A stretch of DNA of 38,799 bases from positions 1 through 38,799 of the forward strand of contig DAOVVV010000025.1 in assembly GCA_030637025.1 (NCBI GenBank). Reading direction: 5' to 3'. Shown piece by piece: positions 23,974-33,273 of this stretch (within the stretch, counting starts at the first letter, position 1; each line of letters begins with the position of its first letter). Source of the stretch: JAGLHV01 sp023143305 [NCBI: Clostridia bacterium]. GTDB lineage: Bacteria > CBDUZB01 > JAGLHV01. The position numbers were made by a program, and so were the translations under genes. The notes beneath the pieces are model-generated. The model was given only the letters and a program-made list of their open reading frames with translations. It searched no databases and was not told the origin of the DNA.

Positions 23974-25806
23974 TTACTCCACCGTAACACTTTTAGCTAA
24001 ATTTCTAGGCTGATCCACATCACACCCCCTCTTAAGAGCAATATAGTAAGCTAAAAACTGAAGGGGAATCACATTAAGAAAGGGAGTTAAAATCTCCAGG
24101 GTTTTTGGTAAATAAAAAACATCTTCCACTTCTTTGGCTATCTTGCGATCTCCCTTGGTAGCTAAAACAATTACTATTCCATCACGCGCTTTTACTTCTT
24201 TAATATTACTTAAAATTTTATCATAAACCTTTCCCTGATTAGCAATAACCAGTATCGGCATATTTTCATCAATAAGAGCAATAGGACCGTGCTTCATTTC
24301 TCCGGCGGCATATCCCTCAGCATGAATATAGGCAATTTCCTTTAATTTTAACGCCCCTTCCAAAGCTATGGGATAATTTACATTTCTGCCCAAATATAAA
24401 AAATCGCTTTTTCTAAAAAATCTATGCGCATAATCCCGAATAATATCCTGCATTTCTATTGTTTTTTCGATTTTTACCGGCAATTCAAGAAGAGCAGAGA
24501 TAATTTGTTTAATCCGAAGAATAGAAAGGCATTTTCTAAATTTAGCGAAATAAAGACCGAGTAAATACAAAACAACAAGTTGTCCCATAAATGCCTTAGT
24601 AGAAGCCACCCCTACTTCCAATCCACAGCGGGTATAAACGACATAATCACATTCTTGTGCTATTGATGAATCCATTACATTACATATAGCCAAAGTCTTT
24701 ACCTTCTTCTTTTTTGCTTCCCTTAAAGCCGCCAAAGTATCCGCAGTTTCTCCTGATTGGGTAACAACTACTACTAAATCACCTTTTCTTAACAGAGGAT
24801 TCCTATATCTAAACTCTGAAGCAAGATCTACTTCGCACGGTATTTTAGCAAAATCTTCCAGTACATATTTCCCAATTAAGCCGGAATGATAAGATGTTCC
24901 ACAAGCAACAATAAAAATCCTGCTTATTTCATCAATCTCTTCTTTTTTCCAACCAATTTCTTCCTCTAAAAATACACCCCCTTTTTCCAAACAAATCCGT
25001 CCCCGCAAAGTATCCCGAACTACATCCGCCTGCTCACAAATTTCTTTGAGCATAAAATGTTTATATCCGCCCTTTTCAGCCATCATTGGATCCCACTCAA
25101 TTGTTCGGCTATTTTTGTGAATTTCTCTATCACAAGAATTAAAAAATTTAACCCCTTTAAAATCCAAAATTGCTGTTTCTCCGTCTTCCAGAGAAATAAC
25201 CTTTTTAGTATAAGCTAAAATTGCAGAAACATCCGAAGCAATAAAATTTTCCTTTTCGCTTATTCCCACAATTAAAGGACTACCGTGCCTGGCAGCAACA
25301 ATCTTTCCCGGATATAGGGTGCTAATTACTCCTAAAGCGTAAGAACCCTTCAAATCTTTTACTGCACGCTGTGTCGCTTTTAAGAGGTCCCCCTTAAAAT
25401 ATTTTTCTATTAAATGAGCAATAACTTCTGTATCTGTATCCGAGTTAAATTTATGCCCTTCTTTGACTAATTTTTTCCTTAGGGTTAAATAATTCTCAAT
25501 AATACCATTATGCACAACAACAAAATTTCCTTTACAATCGGTATGGGGGTGAGCATTTTCCCGGGTTGGTTTTCCATGCGTAGCCCACCGGGTATGTCCT
25601 AATCCTATTTTTCCCCGAATAAGAAATTTTTGTAATTCTTGTTCCAGATTGATTAATTTACCTGCACAACGGTGTAAGATTAATTTATTCTTGTTTAATA
25701 CTGTAATTCCTGCTGAATCATACCCGCGGTATTCCAGCTTTCTTAACCCATTTATTAAAACAGGAACTACTTCTTTATTTCCCACATAACCAATAATACC
25801 ACACAC
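23974..25806 (-). CDS. glmS: Glutamine-fructose-6-phosphate aminotransferase (isomerizing)
   Basis: GlmS makes glucosamine-6-phosphate, the entry to peptidoglycan and LPS amino sugars. The N-terminal class II glutaminase begins MCGIIGYVG with the nucleophile C2, then LRKLEYRGYDSAG and HTRWATHGKP. Two SIS sugar-binding domains follow (about 290-420 with TQSGETADTLAAL, and 460-590 with LKEIAYIHAEGYAAGEMKHG). The C-terminus DQPRNLAKSVTVE is canonical. Length is 610 aa. The start is GTG at 25804-25806 with AAGGAG 8 nt away. No glmS ribozyme is apparent upstream; a palindromic repeat lies 44 bp ahead of the start. Confidence 0.97.
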   Translation of the reverse strand: MCGIIGYVGNKEVVPVLINGLRKLEYRGYDSAGITVLNKNKLILHRCAGKLINLEQELQKFLIRGKIGLGHTRWATHGKPTRENAHPHTDCKGNFVVVHNGIIENYLTLRKKLVKEGHKFNSDTDTEVIAHLIEKYFKGDLLKATQRAVKDLKGSYALGVISTLYPGKIVAARHGSPLIVGISEKENFIASDVSAILAYTKKVISLEDGETAILDFKGVKFFNSCDREIHKNSRTIEWDPMMAEKGGYKHFMLKEICEQADVVRDTLRGRICLEKGGVFLEEEIGWKKEEIDEISRIFIVACGTSYHSGLIGKYVLEDFAKIPCEVDLASEFRYRNPLLRKGDLVVVVTQSGETADTLAALREAKKKKVKTLAICNVMDSSIAQECDYVVYTRCGLEVGVASTKAFMGQLVVLYLLGLYFAKFRKCLSILRIKQIISALLELPVKIEKTIEMQDIIRDYAHRFFRKSDFLYLGRNVNYPIALEGALKLKEIAYIHAEGYAAGEMKHGPIALIDENMPILVIANQGKVYDKILSNIKEVKARDGIVIVLATKGDRKIAKEVEDVFYLPKTLEILTPFLNVIPLQFLAYYIALKRGCDVDQPRNLAKSVTVE

Positions 25807-25850
25807 AATAGCTACTCCTTAAAACAAATATATTCTAAATACTAAATGTA

Positions 25851-26018
25851 AAAATAAAGGCAAAATGTGTTTTGAACGACTTAGCGAATTTTAACAAAAA
25901 TAGGCGTTAAAAAAATGAGCTTGTCTGAGCAAAGCGAGTTGCTCATTTTTAGCCTGTTTTTGTGTGCCCGCAGGGTAAAATTACGCGTTTAGAGAAAAAC
26001 ATATTTTGCCTTTATTTT
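25851..26018. mobile_element. Palindromic MITE-like element, copy C
   Basis: This 168-bp element has near-perfect 23-24 bp terminal inverted repeats (25851-25873 and 25995-26018, the outer GCCTTTATTTT/AAAATAAAGGC being exact) and a long internal hairpin around loop 25921-25940. It matches copy B at 16908-17078 along its length in the same orientation. Stem pairs G25903-C25954 and G25917-C25944 are A-T in copy B. It lies between mlaD and glmS and holds no open frame. With the following mosaic it fills the 353-bp gap 25807-26159. Confidence 0.8.
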
Positions 26019-26069
26019 CCCTGTTCCAACCCCAAATTCCAACTTTTTTTAAAACTCATTTTTTTATCT

Positions 26070-26158
26070 TTTATTTTTTAACTTTGTGACTTTCTTTTTT
26101 CTTTTAACCAATCTAAACTAATTTAACCAATTCAACTGTCTTTATTAACTGTCTTTAT
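26070..26158. repeat. Word-like mosaic repeat at the 3' side of mlaD
   Basis: TTAACTTTGTGACTTTC, two AACCAAT words, and AACTGTCTTTATT (repeated) resemble the mosaic segments downstream of four other genes. No gene or clear terminator is visible. Confidence 0.45.
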
Positions 26159-26159
26159 T

Positions 26160-27542
26160 CTATCTCTTTACGGCACTGGACAAACCTGCTAATCCTAAAA
26201 GATAAGCTAAATCTTCATCGTCAAAAGTTAAATTAAGCGTTGTACTAATTGTCTTTTGTTCCAGGAGATCTTCTCCGTTTATTCCCAAAGACCACCAATC
26301 AGTTATTTTAACTTTTCCACCTAAGTTTACCCATGCTTTAGTTTCCTGACCAACTTTTCTGGAAAAACGAAAGGCTTCAATGTTCAATATAATATTCCCA
26401 ATATTAAACGGATAGTAATTTATTCCTAATCCACCTGTGGAACGGATTAACCCTCCGTAAAAAGTAAAATGCCCAATCCTCTTCCCTATCTGGGCAGAAA
26501 AAGAATTTATTTTCTGGTCCCCTTCATCATAATCAGAGTCTTCTTTTTCAGCAATATTATTTACTGAAAAATAGTAAAACTTAGAGGGATTAGGTTCTAT
26601 CCTTATGCCTAAATCATTACGAAATTCTTCTTCATCTATATTATAGTGCAATCGATAATCCCAGATAGTTTTAAATCCGCCTATCCTCCTTAGCACCTTC
26701 TTAGCTTCTTTAGAAGCACTCTGTATATTACTTAAAGTTTTTTTCAAATTTTCTGCTGATTGTTCATCAGTAAGCAATTTTCCTATCACACCTTCTCCGT
26801 TTTCTATTTTCTTGCTTATCACCGAAAATGAATCCATAATATTTTCTAATTTTTCAGCAATACGGTCAAACCGCTGTATACTTTTCTTTACCGTTTCTCC
26901 GCTTTCACCGCTAATTTCTTTCAAATCAGCACTAAACTGTTCAATGTTTTTAGAAAGGTTACGAAAACTAATTATTGTCTCTCTTAAGTCATTTTCCGTT
27001 GGTCCTAAAGCCAGATTAATTTTTTTAGTAATATCCCTGGTATTATGCAATATTTCCGTAAAAGATTCCCCTAAAGCATCTTCTCCTTTTATAGATTCCA
27101 AAATACCCATTAATCCATCCAATCCTCCCATAACTCTATCCACCATTTTATCAAAACTTATGGGGTTAATCCCTTCAATCATATCCCCTTCTTTTAACAT
27201 CAATTTATCTTCCGAGCCTATGGTCATTTCCAAGTATTTCGTTCCAATAACCCCTGTAGAAATAATTCTCGCTTTAGTGTCACTATAGATTTTAATTTTA
27301 GAATTAATCCACACTCCGACAGATGCTTTATTCTTTACTAACTTAATTTTTAATACTTTTCCCACTTCTACCCCGGCAATTTTTACCGGGGCCTTTTCCG
27401 GAAGTCCGGCAATATCATCAAATAAAATACTAATTTTATACCCTTTTTGAAAATGAATATCTCCCAGAAAAACAACCACTAAGGACAAAACCATCCCCCC
27501 CGCTAAAACTAATAATCCTACTTTCGTTTCCTGACTAAGCAT
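26160..27542 (-). CDS. mlaD: MCE-family (MlaD-like) lipid transport protein with long beta-rich C-terminus
   Basis: MlaD is the periplasmic substrate-binding part of the MlaFED-type phospholipid ABC transporter. A single membrane anchor (8-27) leads to the MCE domain (36-113: DDIAGLPEKAPVKIAGVEVG, ARIISTGVIGTKYLEM). A long helical region (about 130-285) with heptad-like character follows, then a beta-rich tail (290-445) with alternating polar and aromatic residues (FYYFSVNN, FTFYGGLIRS, LGINYYPFN). At 460 aa it is far longer than E. coli MlaD (about 180 aa). AGGGAG precedes the ATG. It lies 3 bp after mlaF in the order mlaE-mlaF-mlaD. The tail's role is unknown. Confidence 0.9.
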   Translation of the reverse strand: MLSQETKVGLLVLAGGMVLSLVVVFLGDIHFQKGYKISILFDDIAGLPEKAPVKIAGVEVGKVLKIKLVKNKASVGVWINSKIKIYSDTKARIISTGVIGTKYLEMTIGSEDKLMLKEGDMIEGINPISFDKMVDRVMGGLDGLMGILESIKGEDALGESFTEILHNTRDITKKINLALGPTENDLRETIISFRNLSKNIEQFSADLKEISGESGETVKKSIQRFDRIAEKLENIMDSFSVISKKIENGEGVIGKLLTDEQSAENLKKTLSNIQSASKEAKKVLRRIGGFKTIWDYRLHYNIDEEEFRNDLGIRIEPNPSKFYYFSVNNIAEKEDSDYDEGDQKINSFSAQIGKRIGHFTFYGGLIRSTGGLGINYYPFNIGNIILNIEAFRFSRKVGQETKAWVNLGGKVKITDWWSLGINGEDLLEQKTISTTLNLTFDDEDLAYLLGLAGLSSAVKR

Positions 27543-27545
27543 TTT

Positions 27546-28301
27546 TTACTCCCTTATTTTCATTTTTATAGGACCTTCGCTATTACCATTAATAAACTGT
27601 TTAACTACAGGATTTTTAGTGTTCTTAATTATCTCTACCTGTTCTACTTCAATAATTCTCCCCTCATAAAGCATAGCCAAACGGTCGGAAACTTTATAAG
27701 CACTTACCATGTCATGGGTAACAACAATAGAAGTTATTCTCATTTCTTTCTGAAGATGTAAAATCATATCATTAATTATATCCGCCATAATAGGATCTAA
27801 ACCCGTAGTAGGTTCATCATACATTATATATTCAGGATTTAAAGCAATTGCCCGGGCTAATCCTACTCTTTTTTTCATTCCACCTGAAAGTTCCGCCGGT
27901 TTTAAATTTTCAATATCTTTTAAACCTACCATATGTAATTTTTCAGAAACAATCCTTTGAATTTCGCTTTCCTTCAAACGAGTCAATCTTTTTAATCCAA
28001 AAGCTACATTTTCCCCTACGGTTAAAGAATCAAATAAGGCTGCTCCCTGAAAAAGCATTCCGAATTTTTTTTGAACACCGGCCATTTTTTCCTCATTCAT
28101 ATTAATAATTTCTTCTCCATCTACTTTTATGCTCCCCTTATCCGGTTTAAGCAAGCCGGTAATATGCTTTAACAAAACACTCTTACCGCTGCCACTACCA
28201 CCCAGAATAGTTATCGTTTCTCCTTTTAAAATTTTAAGATCTATCCCTCGAAGAACTTTATTGTTTCCAAAAGTTTTATGTAAATTTACAATTTCTATCA
28301 T
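27546..28301 (-). CDS. mlaF: MlaF-like ABC transporter ATP-binding protein
   Basis: This is the cytoplasmic ATPase of the Mla/Ttg2-type lipid transporter. Walker A is GGSGSGKS (34-41), the Q-loop is MLFQGAALFDSLTVGENV, the ABC signature is LSGGM (138-142), Walker B is YIMYDEP with catalytic E163, and the switch histidine is H196 (VVTHDM). The match to MlaF over other ABC ATPases rests on the MLFQGAALFDSLTV text and the adjacent mlaE and mlaD. A TTG 21 bp upstream is possible, but GAGG lies 7 nt before the ATG at 28299-28301. Length is 251 aa. Confidence 0.94.
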   Translation of the reverse strand: MIEIVNLHKTFGNNKVLRGIDLKILKGETITILGGSGSGKSVLLKHITGLLKPDKGSIKVDGEEIINMNEEKMAGVQKKFGMLFQGAALFDSLTVGENVAFGLKRLTRLKESEIQRIVSEKLHMVGLKDIENLKPAELSGGMKKRVGLARAIALNPEYIMYDEPTTGLDPIMADIINDMILHLQKEMRITSIVVTHDMVSAYKVSDRLAMLYEGRIIEVEQVEIIKNTKNPVVKQFINGNSEGPIKMKIRE

Positions 28302-28343
28302 AAAATTGCCTCGTATAAACAATCTGCTTATCTCTCTTATTCA

Positions 28344-29156
28344 TTATCCAATACCAATAGAAACCAACAAACTACTTAAAAAATAATCAGAAACTAAAAT
28401 GAGTACCATTGAAGCCACTACAGCCTGGGTAGTAGCCTTACCTACACCTTCTGCTCCACCATGGGTAAGAAACCCTTTATAACAACTTATTACTACAATA
28501 ATTACTGCAAAAACGAAACTCTTAATTATACCGTGAAAAAAATCACTTAATTGCATAAAATCTAAGATATCGTTCCAATAAACAGTGGAAGGAATACCTA
28601 ATTTATTTACACTCACCAATAAACCTCCCCATATTCCCAAAAAAGATGAAAAGATAGTTAATAAAGGAATCATAGTAACACAAGCCAAAAAACGAGGTAC
28701 TGCCAGATATTTTATCGGATTAGTACCCAGAGTATACAGGGCATCTAATTGTTCAGTAACCTTCATTGTTCCTATTTCCGCGGTTATAGATGCTCCTATT
28801 CTCCCGGAAATAACCAGGGCGGTAAGAGTAGGCCCCAATTCTTTAACCATAGAAAATCCAACTATTGACCCCACATAAAGTGGTTCACTAAATACATTCT
28901 TAAAAGAATACCCTGTTTGTAAGGCTAAAACCATCCCGGTAGATATAGAAGTCAGAGCAGTAACAGGAAAAGACTCCACCCCCACCCTTACCATTTGGTC
29001 AATAACTTCTTTAACATCCCATCTACTGCGAAAAAGCCAGCGTAAAATTCGTATTGTCAGATTTGTTATACCGCCCACACTATTGGAAAAACTTATGATT
29101 TTTCTCCCAAAAAATGGTATAGGTTTATTTATTTTTTCTATAATACTCTTATTCAT
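28344..29156 (-). CDS. mlaE: MlaE-like lipid ABC transporter permease
   Basis: This is the inner-membrane permease of the MlaFED-type system. The MlaE domain is recognised by SFPVTALTSISTGMVLALQTGY, VKELGPTLTALVISGRIGAS, ITAEIGTMKVTEQLDALYTLG (in parts) and the closing GKATTQAVVASMVLILVSDYFLS. About five hydrophobic helices are visible in 270 aa. Its ATG overlaps the alr stop (ATGA), so the lipid transporter is translationally coupled to the D-alanine gene. Confidence 0.95.
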   Translation of the reverse strand: MNKSIIEKINKPIPFFGRKIISFSNSVGGITNLTIRILRWLFRSRWDVKEVIDQMVRVGVESFPVTALTSISTGMVLALQTGYSFKNVFSEPLYVGSIVGFSMVKELGPTLTALVISGRIGASITAEIGTMKVTEQLDALYTLGTNPIKYLAVPRFLACVTMIPLLTIFSSFLGIWGGLLVSVNKLGIPSTVYWNDILDFMQLSDFFHGIIKSFVFAVIIVVISCYKGFLTHGGAEGVGKATTQAVVASMVLILVSDYFLSSLLVSIGIG

Positions 29157-30277
29157 TTTACATTTCCCGTATATATCCGCGGTATTCGCTTACTCAAGCC
29201 ACAAACGACTTCATAATTTATAGTTTTACTCCAGGAAGCAACCTCCTCTGCTGTAATCATCTCTCCTTTTTGATTTCCTATTAAAACTACTTCATCACCT
29301 ACAGCTGCCTGGGGTAAATCATTTACATCAACCATACACATATCCATACAAACCCTACCTACTATGGGTAACCGTTTACCTTTTATCAACACCTGAGCAT
29401 TATTAGACAATAAACGGTTATATCCATCGGCATAACCAATAGGCAAGGTGGCAATCCTGGTTGTTTTTTTGGTAATATAAGTTTTCCCATAACTTATCGG
29501 AGTTCCTTTTAATACCTTTTTAAGAAACACAATTTTAGTTTTAAGACTCATTACCGGCTTTAATTTTATTTTATTTAAAGCATCCGCACAAGGAATCAAA
29601 CCATACAGAATTAATCCAGGCCTCACCAAATCAAAATAGGATTCAGGAAAACATAAAACAGCAGCACTATTAGCAATATGACTGTACCTAATCTTTTTCT
29701 CTTTTATTTTTTCAACTATAGAAGCAAAATCATTAATTTGTTTTTTTGTAAACTCCTTATCAGTATCTGCACAAGAAAGATGGCTGCTTATTCCTTCAAG
29801 AACAACCCCGGGCAACAAAGAAATTTCTTCTATAAGTTTAAATACTGAGCTAACAGAAACTCCAATCCTGCCCATTCCTGTATCTATTTTAAGATGAAAA
29901 CCAATTCTTTTCCCATCCCTGCAAGCTATGGAAGAAAGTTCTCTAAGGCTGGATAAACTAGCAACAATAGGAATGAGATTAAAATTAATTAATTCTTTAT
30001 AGTTTTTAAAAGGATAAACACTCCCCATCACCAAAATAGGAGCATCTATCCCTGCCTTCCGTAACTCAATACCTTCTTCAATTAAAGCCACTCCCAAAAA
30101 AGAAGCCCCATTTTGTAAAGAAACCTTAGCGATTTCTACTGCTCCGTGGCCATAGCCATTTGCTTTTACCACCGCAAGTATTTGCACTTTATCTTTTACT
30201 ATTTTTCTTATTTGCTTTAAGTTATAGATACAATGTAAAAGATTAATTTCCATCCAGCTGGGACGTAAAAAACGCAT
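29153..30277 (-). CDS. alr: Alanine racemase
   Basis: Alr is a PLP enzyme that makes D-alanine for peptidoglycan. The PLP lysine is K38 in AVVKANGYGHG, the second catalytic base is Y263 in PISYGKTY, and LPIGYADGYNR, RVCMDMCMVDV and DEVVLIGNQ follow. Length is 374 aa. The ATG at 30275-30277 gives MRFLRPSWMEI, matching the family start R-P-x-W-x-E-I; it lies 3 bp after the dnaB stop. It sits between dnaB and mlaE, so wall and envelope genes ride behind replication genes. Confidence 0.96.
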   Translation of the reverse strand: MRFLRPSWMEINLLHCIYNLKQIRKIVKDKVQILAVVKANGYGHGAVEIAKVSLQNGASFLGVALIEEGIELRKAGIDAPILVMGSVYPFKNYKELINFNLIPIVASLSSLRELSSIACRDGKRIGFHLKIDTGMGRIGVSVSSVFKLIEEISLLPGVVLEGISSHLSCADTDKEFTKKQINDFASIVEKIKEKKIRYSHIANSAAVLCFPESYFDLVRPGLILYGLIPCADALNKIKLKPVMSLKTKIVFLKKVLKGTPISYGKTYITKKTTRIATLPIGYADGYNRLLSNNAQVLIKGKRLPIVGRVCMDMCMVDVNDLPQAAVGDEVVLIGNQKGEMITAEEVASWSKTINYEVVCGLSKRIPRIYTGNVK

Positions 30278-30280
30278 AAT

Positions 30281-31624
30281 TTACTCTACCCTTTTAGAAA
30301 CATTCTGGAATCTTGCATGTTCTTTCTGAAAAGAAAGAAGAATAGTCCCGGTAGGGCCATTTCTTTGCTTTCCAATAATTAACTCTGCTTTTCCTTCCAA
30401 ATCCGGTTGATTAGGCTTATAATATTCTTCTCTATAAATAAAAGCTACCACATCCGCATCCTGTTCTATCGCTCCTGATTCGCGCAAGTCAGCTAACTGC
30501 GGCCGAGGTTCCGTCCTTTTCTCCGGAGCACGGGAAAGCTGTGAAAGAGCAACGACAGGAACATTTAATTCCTTAGCCAGAATCTTTAAAGACCGGGTAA
30601 TTTCAGAAACATCTTGCTGCCTATACTCGGCTTTACCGGTTCTACCAGGCATTAATTGTAAATAATCAATAATTAATAAAGACAAACCTTTTTCAGCCTT
30701 GAGCCTTCTGGCCCTGGCCTTCATTTCCAAAACCGTTGGAGCCGGAGCATCATCAATGTAAATAGGTGCTTCTGATAATCTGGAAGCAGCATTAGTAAGA
30801 GCCGGCCATCCTTTTTTAGATAAAAACCCTGTTCTAACATGATGTAAATTTACCCTTGCTTCGGCACAAAGCATACGCAGTAAAACTTCTTCTTTAGACA
30901 TTTCCAGACTGAAAATAGCTACCGGCAACTTTTTTTCTATAGCAGCATGTTGGGCAATAGAAAGGGCAAAACTTGTTTTTCCCATACTGGGCCTTCCGGC
31001 TATAACAATTAAATTAGACGGATGCAACCCTCCTGTTTTTTCGTCAAAATCACAAAACCCGGTGGGAACACCAACTACATGTTCTTTTTCTTTATAAAGA
31101 TTCTCAATTAATTCAATACTGTCATGAACCATTTCACCCACGGGAACAAAACCCTGAGTTAATTTAGCTTGGGCAATATTAAAAATATACTGTTCAGCTC
31201 TATCTAACAAAACTCCTACATCTTCTTCTCCTTTATAACTTTCAGTAATAATCCGGGTCGAAACATTGATTAATTTCCTCAAAATATATTTTTCCCTTAC
31301 GATTTTTGCATAATATTCAACATTAGCAGCTGTAGAAACGGAATTTATCAAGGAAGTTAAATATTGTGCACCACCTACACTCACCAACGAATCCCCTGTT
31401 TTTTTCAGCTCCTCAGCTATTATTACAATATCTATTGCTTCATCACGGTCGTATAAGTTAACCATTACCTGAAAAATTTTTTGGTGATTTTCTTTGTAAA
31501 AACTTTTTTCAAGGAGAAGCTCTATAGATTTAGCAATAGCTTCTTTTTCAATCAACATTGACCCTAAAACTGCTTTTTCTGCTTCTATATTTTGTGGTAA
31601 AACCTTATCACCCAGAGTTGCCAT
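30281..31624 (-). CDS. dnaB: Replicative DNA helicase DnaB
   Basis: DnaB is the hexameric helicase at the replication fork. The N-terminal domain starts PQNIEAEKAVLGSMLIE (10-26). The RecA-like motor has Walker A GRPSMGKTSFAL (210-221), SLEMSKEEVLLRMLCAEARV, LLIIDYLQLM as Walker B, and ALSQLSRAPEKR. Length is 447 aa and no intein is present. GAGGAGCAGGGT precedes the ATG. The rplI-dnaB linkage is widely conserved. Confidence 0.98.
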   Translation of the reverse strand: MATLGDKVLPQNIEAEKAVLGSMLIEKEAIAKSIELLLEKSFYKENHQKIFQVMVNLYDRDEAIDIVIIAEELKKTGDSLVSVGGAQYLTSLINSVSTAANVEYYAKIVREKYILRKLINVSTRIITESYKGEEDVGVLLDRAEQYIFNIAQAKLTQGFVPVGEMVHDSIELIENLYKEKEHVVGVPTGFCDFDEKTGGLHPSNLIVIAGRPSMGKTSFALSIAQHAAIEKKLPVAIFSLEMSKEEVLLRMLCAEARVNLHHVRTGFLSKKGWPALTNAASRLSEAPIYIDDAPAPTVLEMKARARRLKAEKGLSLLIIDYLQLMPGRTGKAEYRQQDVSEITRSLKILAKELNVPVVALSQLSRAPEKRTEPRPQLADLRESGAIEQDADVVAFIYREEYYKPNQPDLEGKAELIIGKQRNGPTGTILLSFQKEHARFQNVSKRVE

Positions 31625-31635
31625 ACCCTGCTCCT

Positions 31636-32088
31636 CTAAACCTCAGATTCTTTTACTACCCATACTCTTATTTTCCCTTTAAGGCGAGGATAAACTTTCA
31701 CTTCCACATTAAACACTCCTAATTCTTTTATTGGTTCCGATAAAAGAATATCTTTCCTGTCCAATTCTATCCCCTCCTTTTTCATAACCTGAACAATATC
31801 TTCACTGGTTACAGAACCAAACATTTTCCCGCTTTCCCCTGTTTTAACCGAAATCGTACAGGAAACACCACCTAATTTTTTGATAAATTCCTGAGCATCT
31901 TTTACTGATTTAGCTTCTTTCTGCTCATTTAACTTCTTTTCAGCTATTATCTTTTTTAAATTTGCAGGAGAAACCCCTACAGCAAACCCCTGTGGCAGAA
32001 GAAAATTTCTAGCATACCCTCTGGCAACATTTACTTTTTCACCTTCTTTACCCAGACCTGCAATTTCTTTGGTAAGTAAAACTTCCAT
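31636..32088 (-). CDS. rplI: 50S ribosomal protein L9
   Basis: L9 binds 23S rRNA near the L1 stalk. The N-terminal domain MEVLLTKEIAGLGKEGE with GYARNFLLPQGFA (PROSITE-like L9 signature) is followed by a long helix and a C-terminal domain with GKMFGSVTSEDI. Length is 150 aa. An in-frame ATG 18 bp upstream exists, but AAGGAGG lies inside that stretch, 6 nt before the ATG at 32086-32088, which sets the start. dnaB follows after 11 bp. Confidence 0.97.
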   Translation of the reverse strand: MEVLLTKEIAGLGKEGEKVNVARGYARNFLLPQGFAVGVSPANLKKIIAEKKLNEQKEAKSVKDAQEFIKKLGGVSCTISVKTGESGKMFGSVTSEDIVQVMKKEGIELDRKDILLSEPIKELGVFNVEVKVYPRLKGKIRVWVVKESEV

Positions 32089-32158
32089 AAAACCCTCCTT
32101 TTTCATAATACCACTACTTAAAATATAGTTTCTATACTATGATTTTTAAAATTATTAT

Positions 32159-33139
32159 TTATAAACCGATTTTTCCTTCTTTAGGTTTTTTTCTAAAATC
32201 AATCCATACATCTAATAATCCAAAGCCTAATAATAAAATAGGTTGTACAATAGTTAAAACGTAAATCAGATAACTCGTCATTTTTTGTATCTTATATTTT
32301 TTTAAAAAATAATTCAGTAAAGATAATCCATTGATAAAATAAACTGCCAAAAATATTACCAATATGTTTTGTCCAAAAAATTTTGTAGACTCAAAATCAC
32401 TATAAAATCCTATCCAATATATCCCCCCTCCGGCAATAAATCCAAAGACTAATTTCTCTTGGGGCCGCCAGGAAGAAAATAAAGGAAGATTATTTAAACA
32501 ATATCCTATTTTAGCAAAAGAAAACTGAGCCAGCTTATAAAACATAAATATCCCTAAAAAACAGTTTAAAAAAATAATAGAAAAAATAATATTTTCTAAA
32601 AATACCATTTTTTCTTTCAGAAAAGACAAAATATTTCTTAAATCATCAGGAGGGAGATTTCCTTTTTTATAAAACTCCAAAATATGGTTGTTATAAATTC
32701 TAAAAAATTCTAGTACCTGCCCCAAAACATCATAGCGGAAAAACAATAAGGATGAAATTTCAAACAAGCAAAGCATTACAAAACATAATAAGCTTCCCTC
32801 CAGTACTAACCATGAAGCAGAATACTTTTTTTTTATACTATATCCAAAAAACAACCCTATGCTTCCACAAACCAGAAAAAAAAAGAGAGTATAAATTACT
32901 CCCCACAAAACATAAATACCTGCACAACTAATCAATAAAGAAAAAAACGCTTTTTTATAACCATAATTCAAAATTAAATAAATAAAAGGTAGAATTGAAA
33001 AAAAATAAAAGAAAAACCCAATCGCAGGTAAAAAAATCGCACTACTAAACAATATTACGTTTAATACACTAACAATTATTAAATCAATTAACCGCAATTT
33101 AAATTTTTCTTTTTTATATAATATTTTTTCTAATAACAT
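32159..33139 (-). CDS. DUF2232 (YybS-like) polytopic membrane protein
   Basis: This 326-residue integral membrane protein has about eight hydrophobic helices. The segment SSWRPQEKLVFGFIAGG and the C-terminal GLLDVWIDFRKKP match the DUF2232/YybS family, whose members lie next to rplI in many bacteria. Biochemical function is unknown; I infer none. The SD is weak (AAGGAT about 18 nt away). Its place between rpsR and rplI fits the conserved gene order. Short intergenic AT-rich stretches flank it (134 bp and 70 bp) without recognised features. Confidence 0.8.
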   Translation of the reverse strand: MLLEKILYKKEKFKLRLIDLIIVSVLNVILFSSAIFLPAIGFFFYFFSILPFIYLILNYGYKKAFFSLLISCAGIYVLWGVIYTLFFFLVCGSIGLFFGYSIKKKYSASWLVLEGSLLCFVMLCLFEISSLLFFRYDVLGQVLEFFRIYNNHILEFYKKGNLPPDDLRNILSFLKEKMVFLENIIFSIIFLNCFLGIFMFYKLAQFSFAKIGYCLNNLPLFSSWRPQEKLVFGFIAGGGIYWIGFYSDFESTKFFGQNILVIFLAVYFINGLSLLNYFLKKYKIQKMTSYLIYVLTIVQPILLLGFGLLDVWIDFRKKPKEGKIGL

Positions 33140-33273
33140 TGAAAACTATAATTTTATCCTTTTAAGATATGAAAATTCCGCAACAACATCTATTCTCTAA
33201 AAAAACCACAGTTTGTTTTTTCTAAAACTCTTATCTTTGTAATTATTTTTTCCTATTGTTGTAAATATAATAT

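Noticed and set aside
25807-25850. Possible glmS ribozyme ahead of glmS
   Set aside because: The 44 bp directly before the start are AT-rich without the ribozyme core, and the structure upstream is the repeat element also found at 16908.
26812-27288. 158-aa plus-strand open frame
   Set aside because: It is antisense to mlaD and a shadow of its codon bias.
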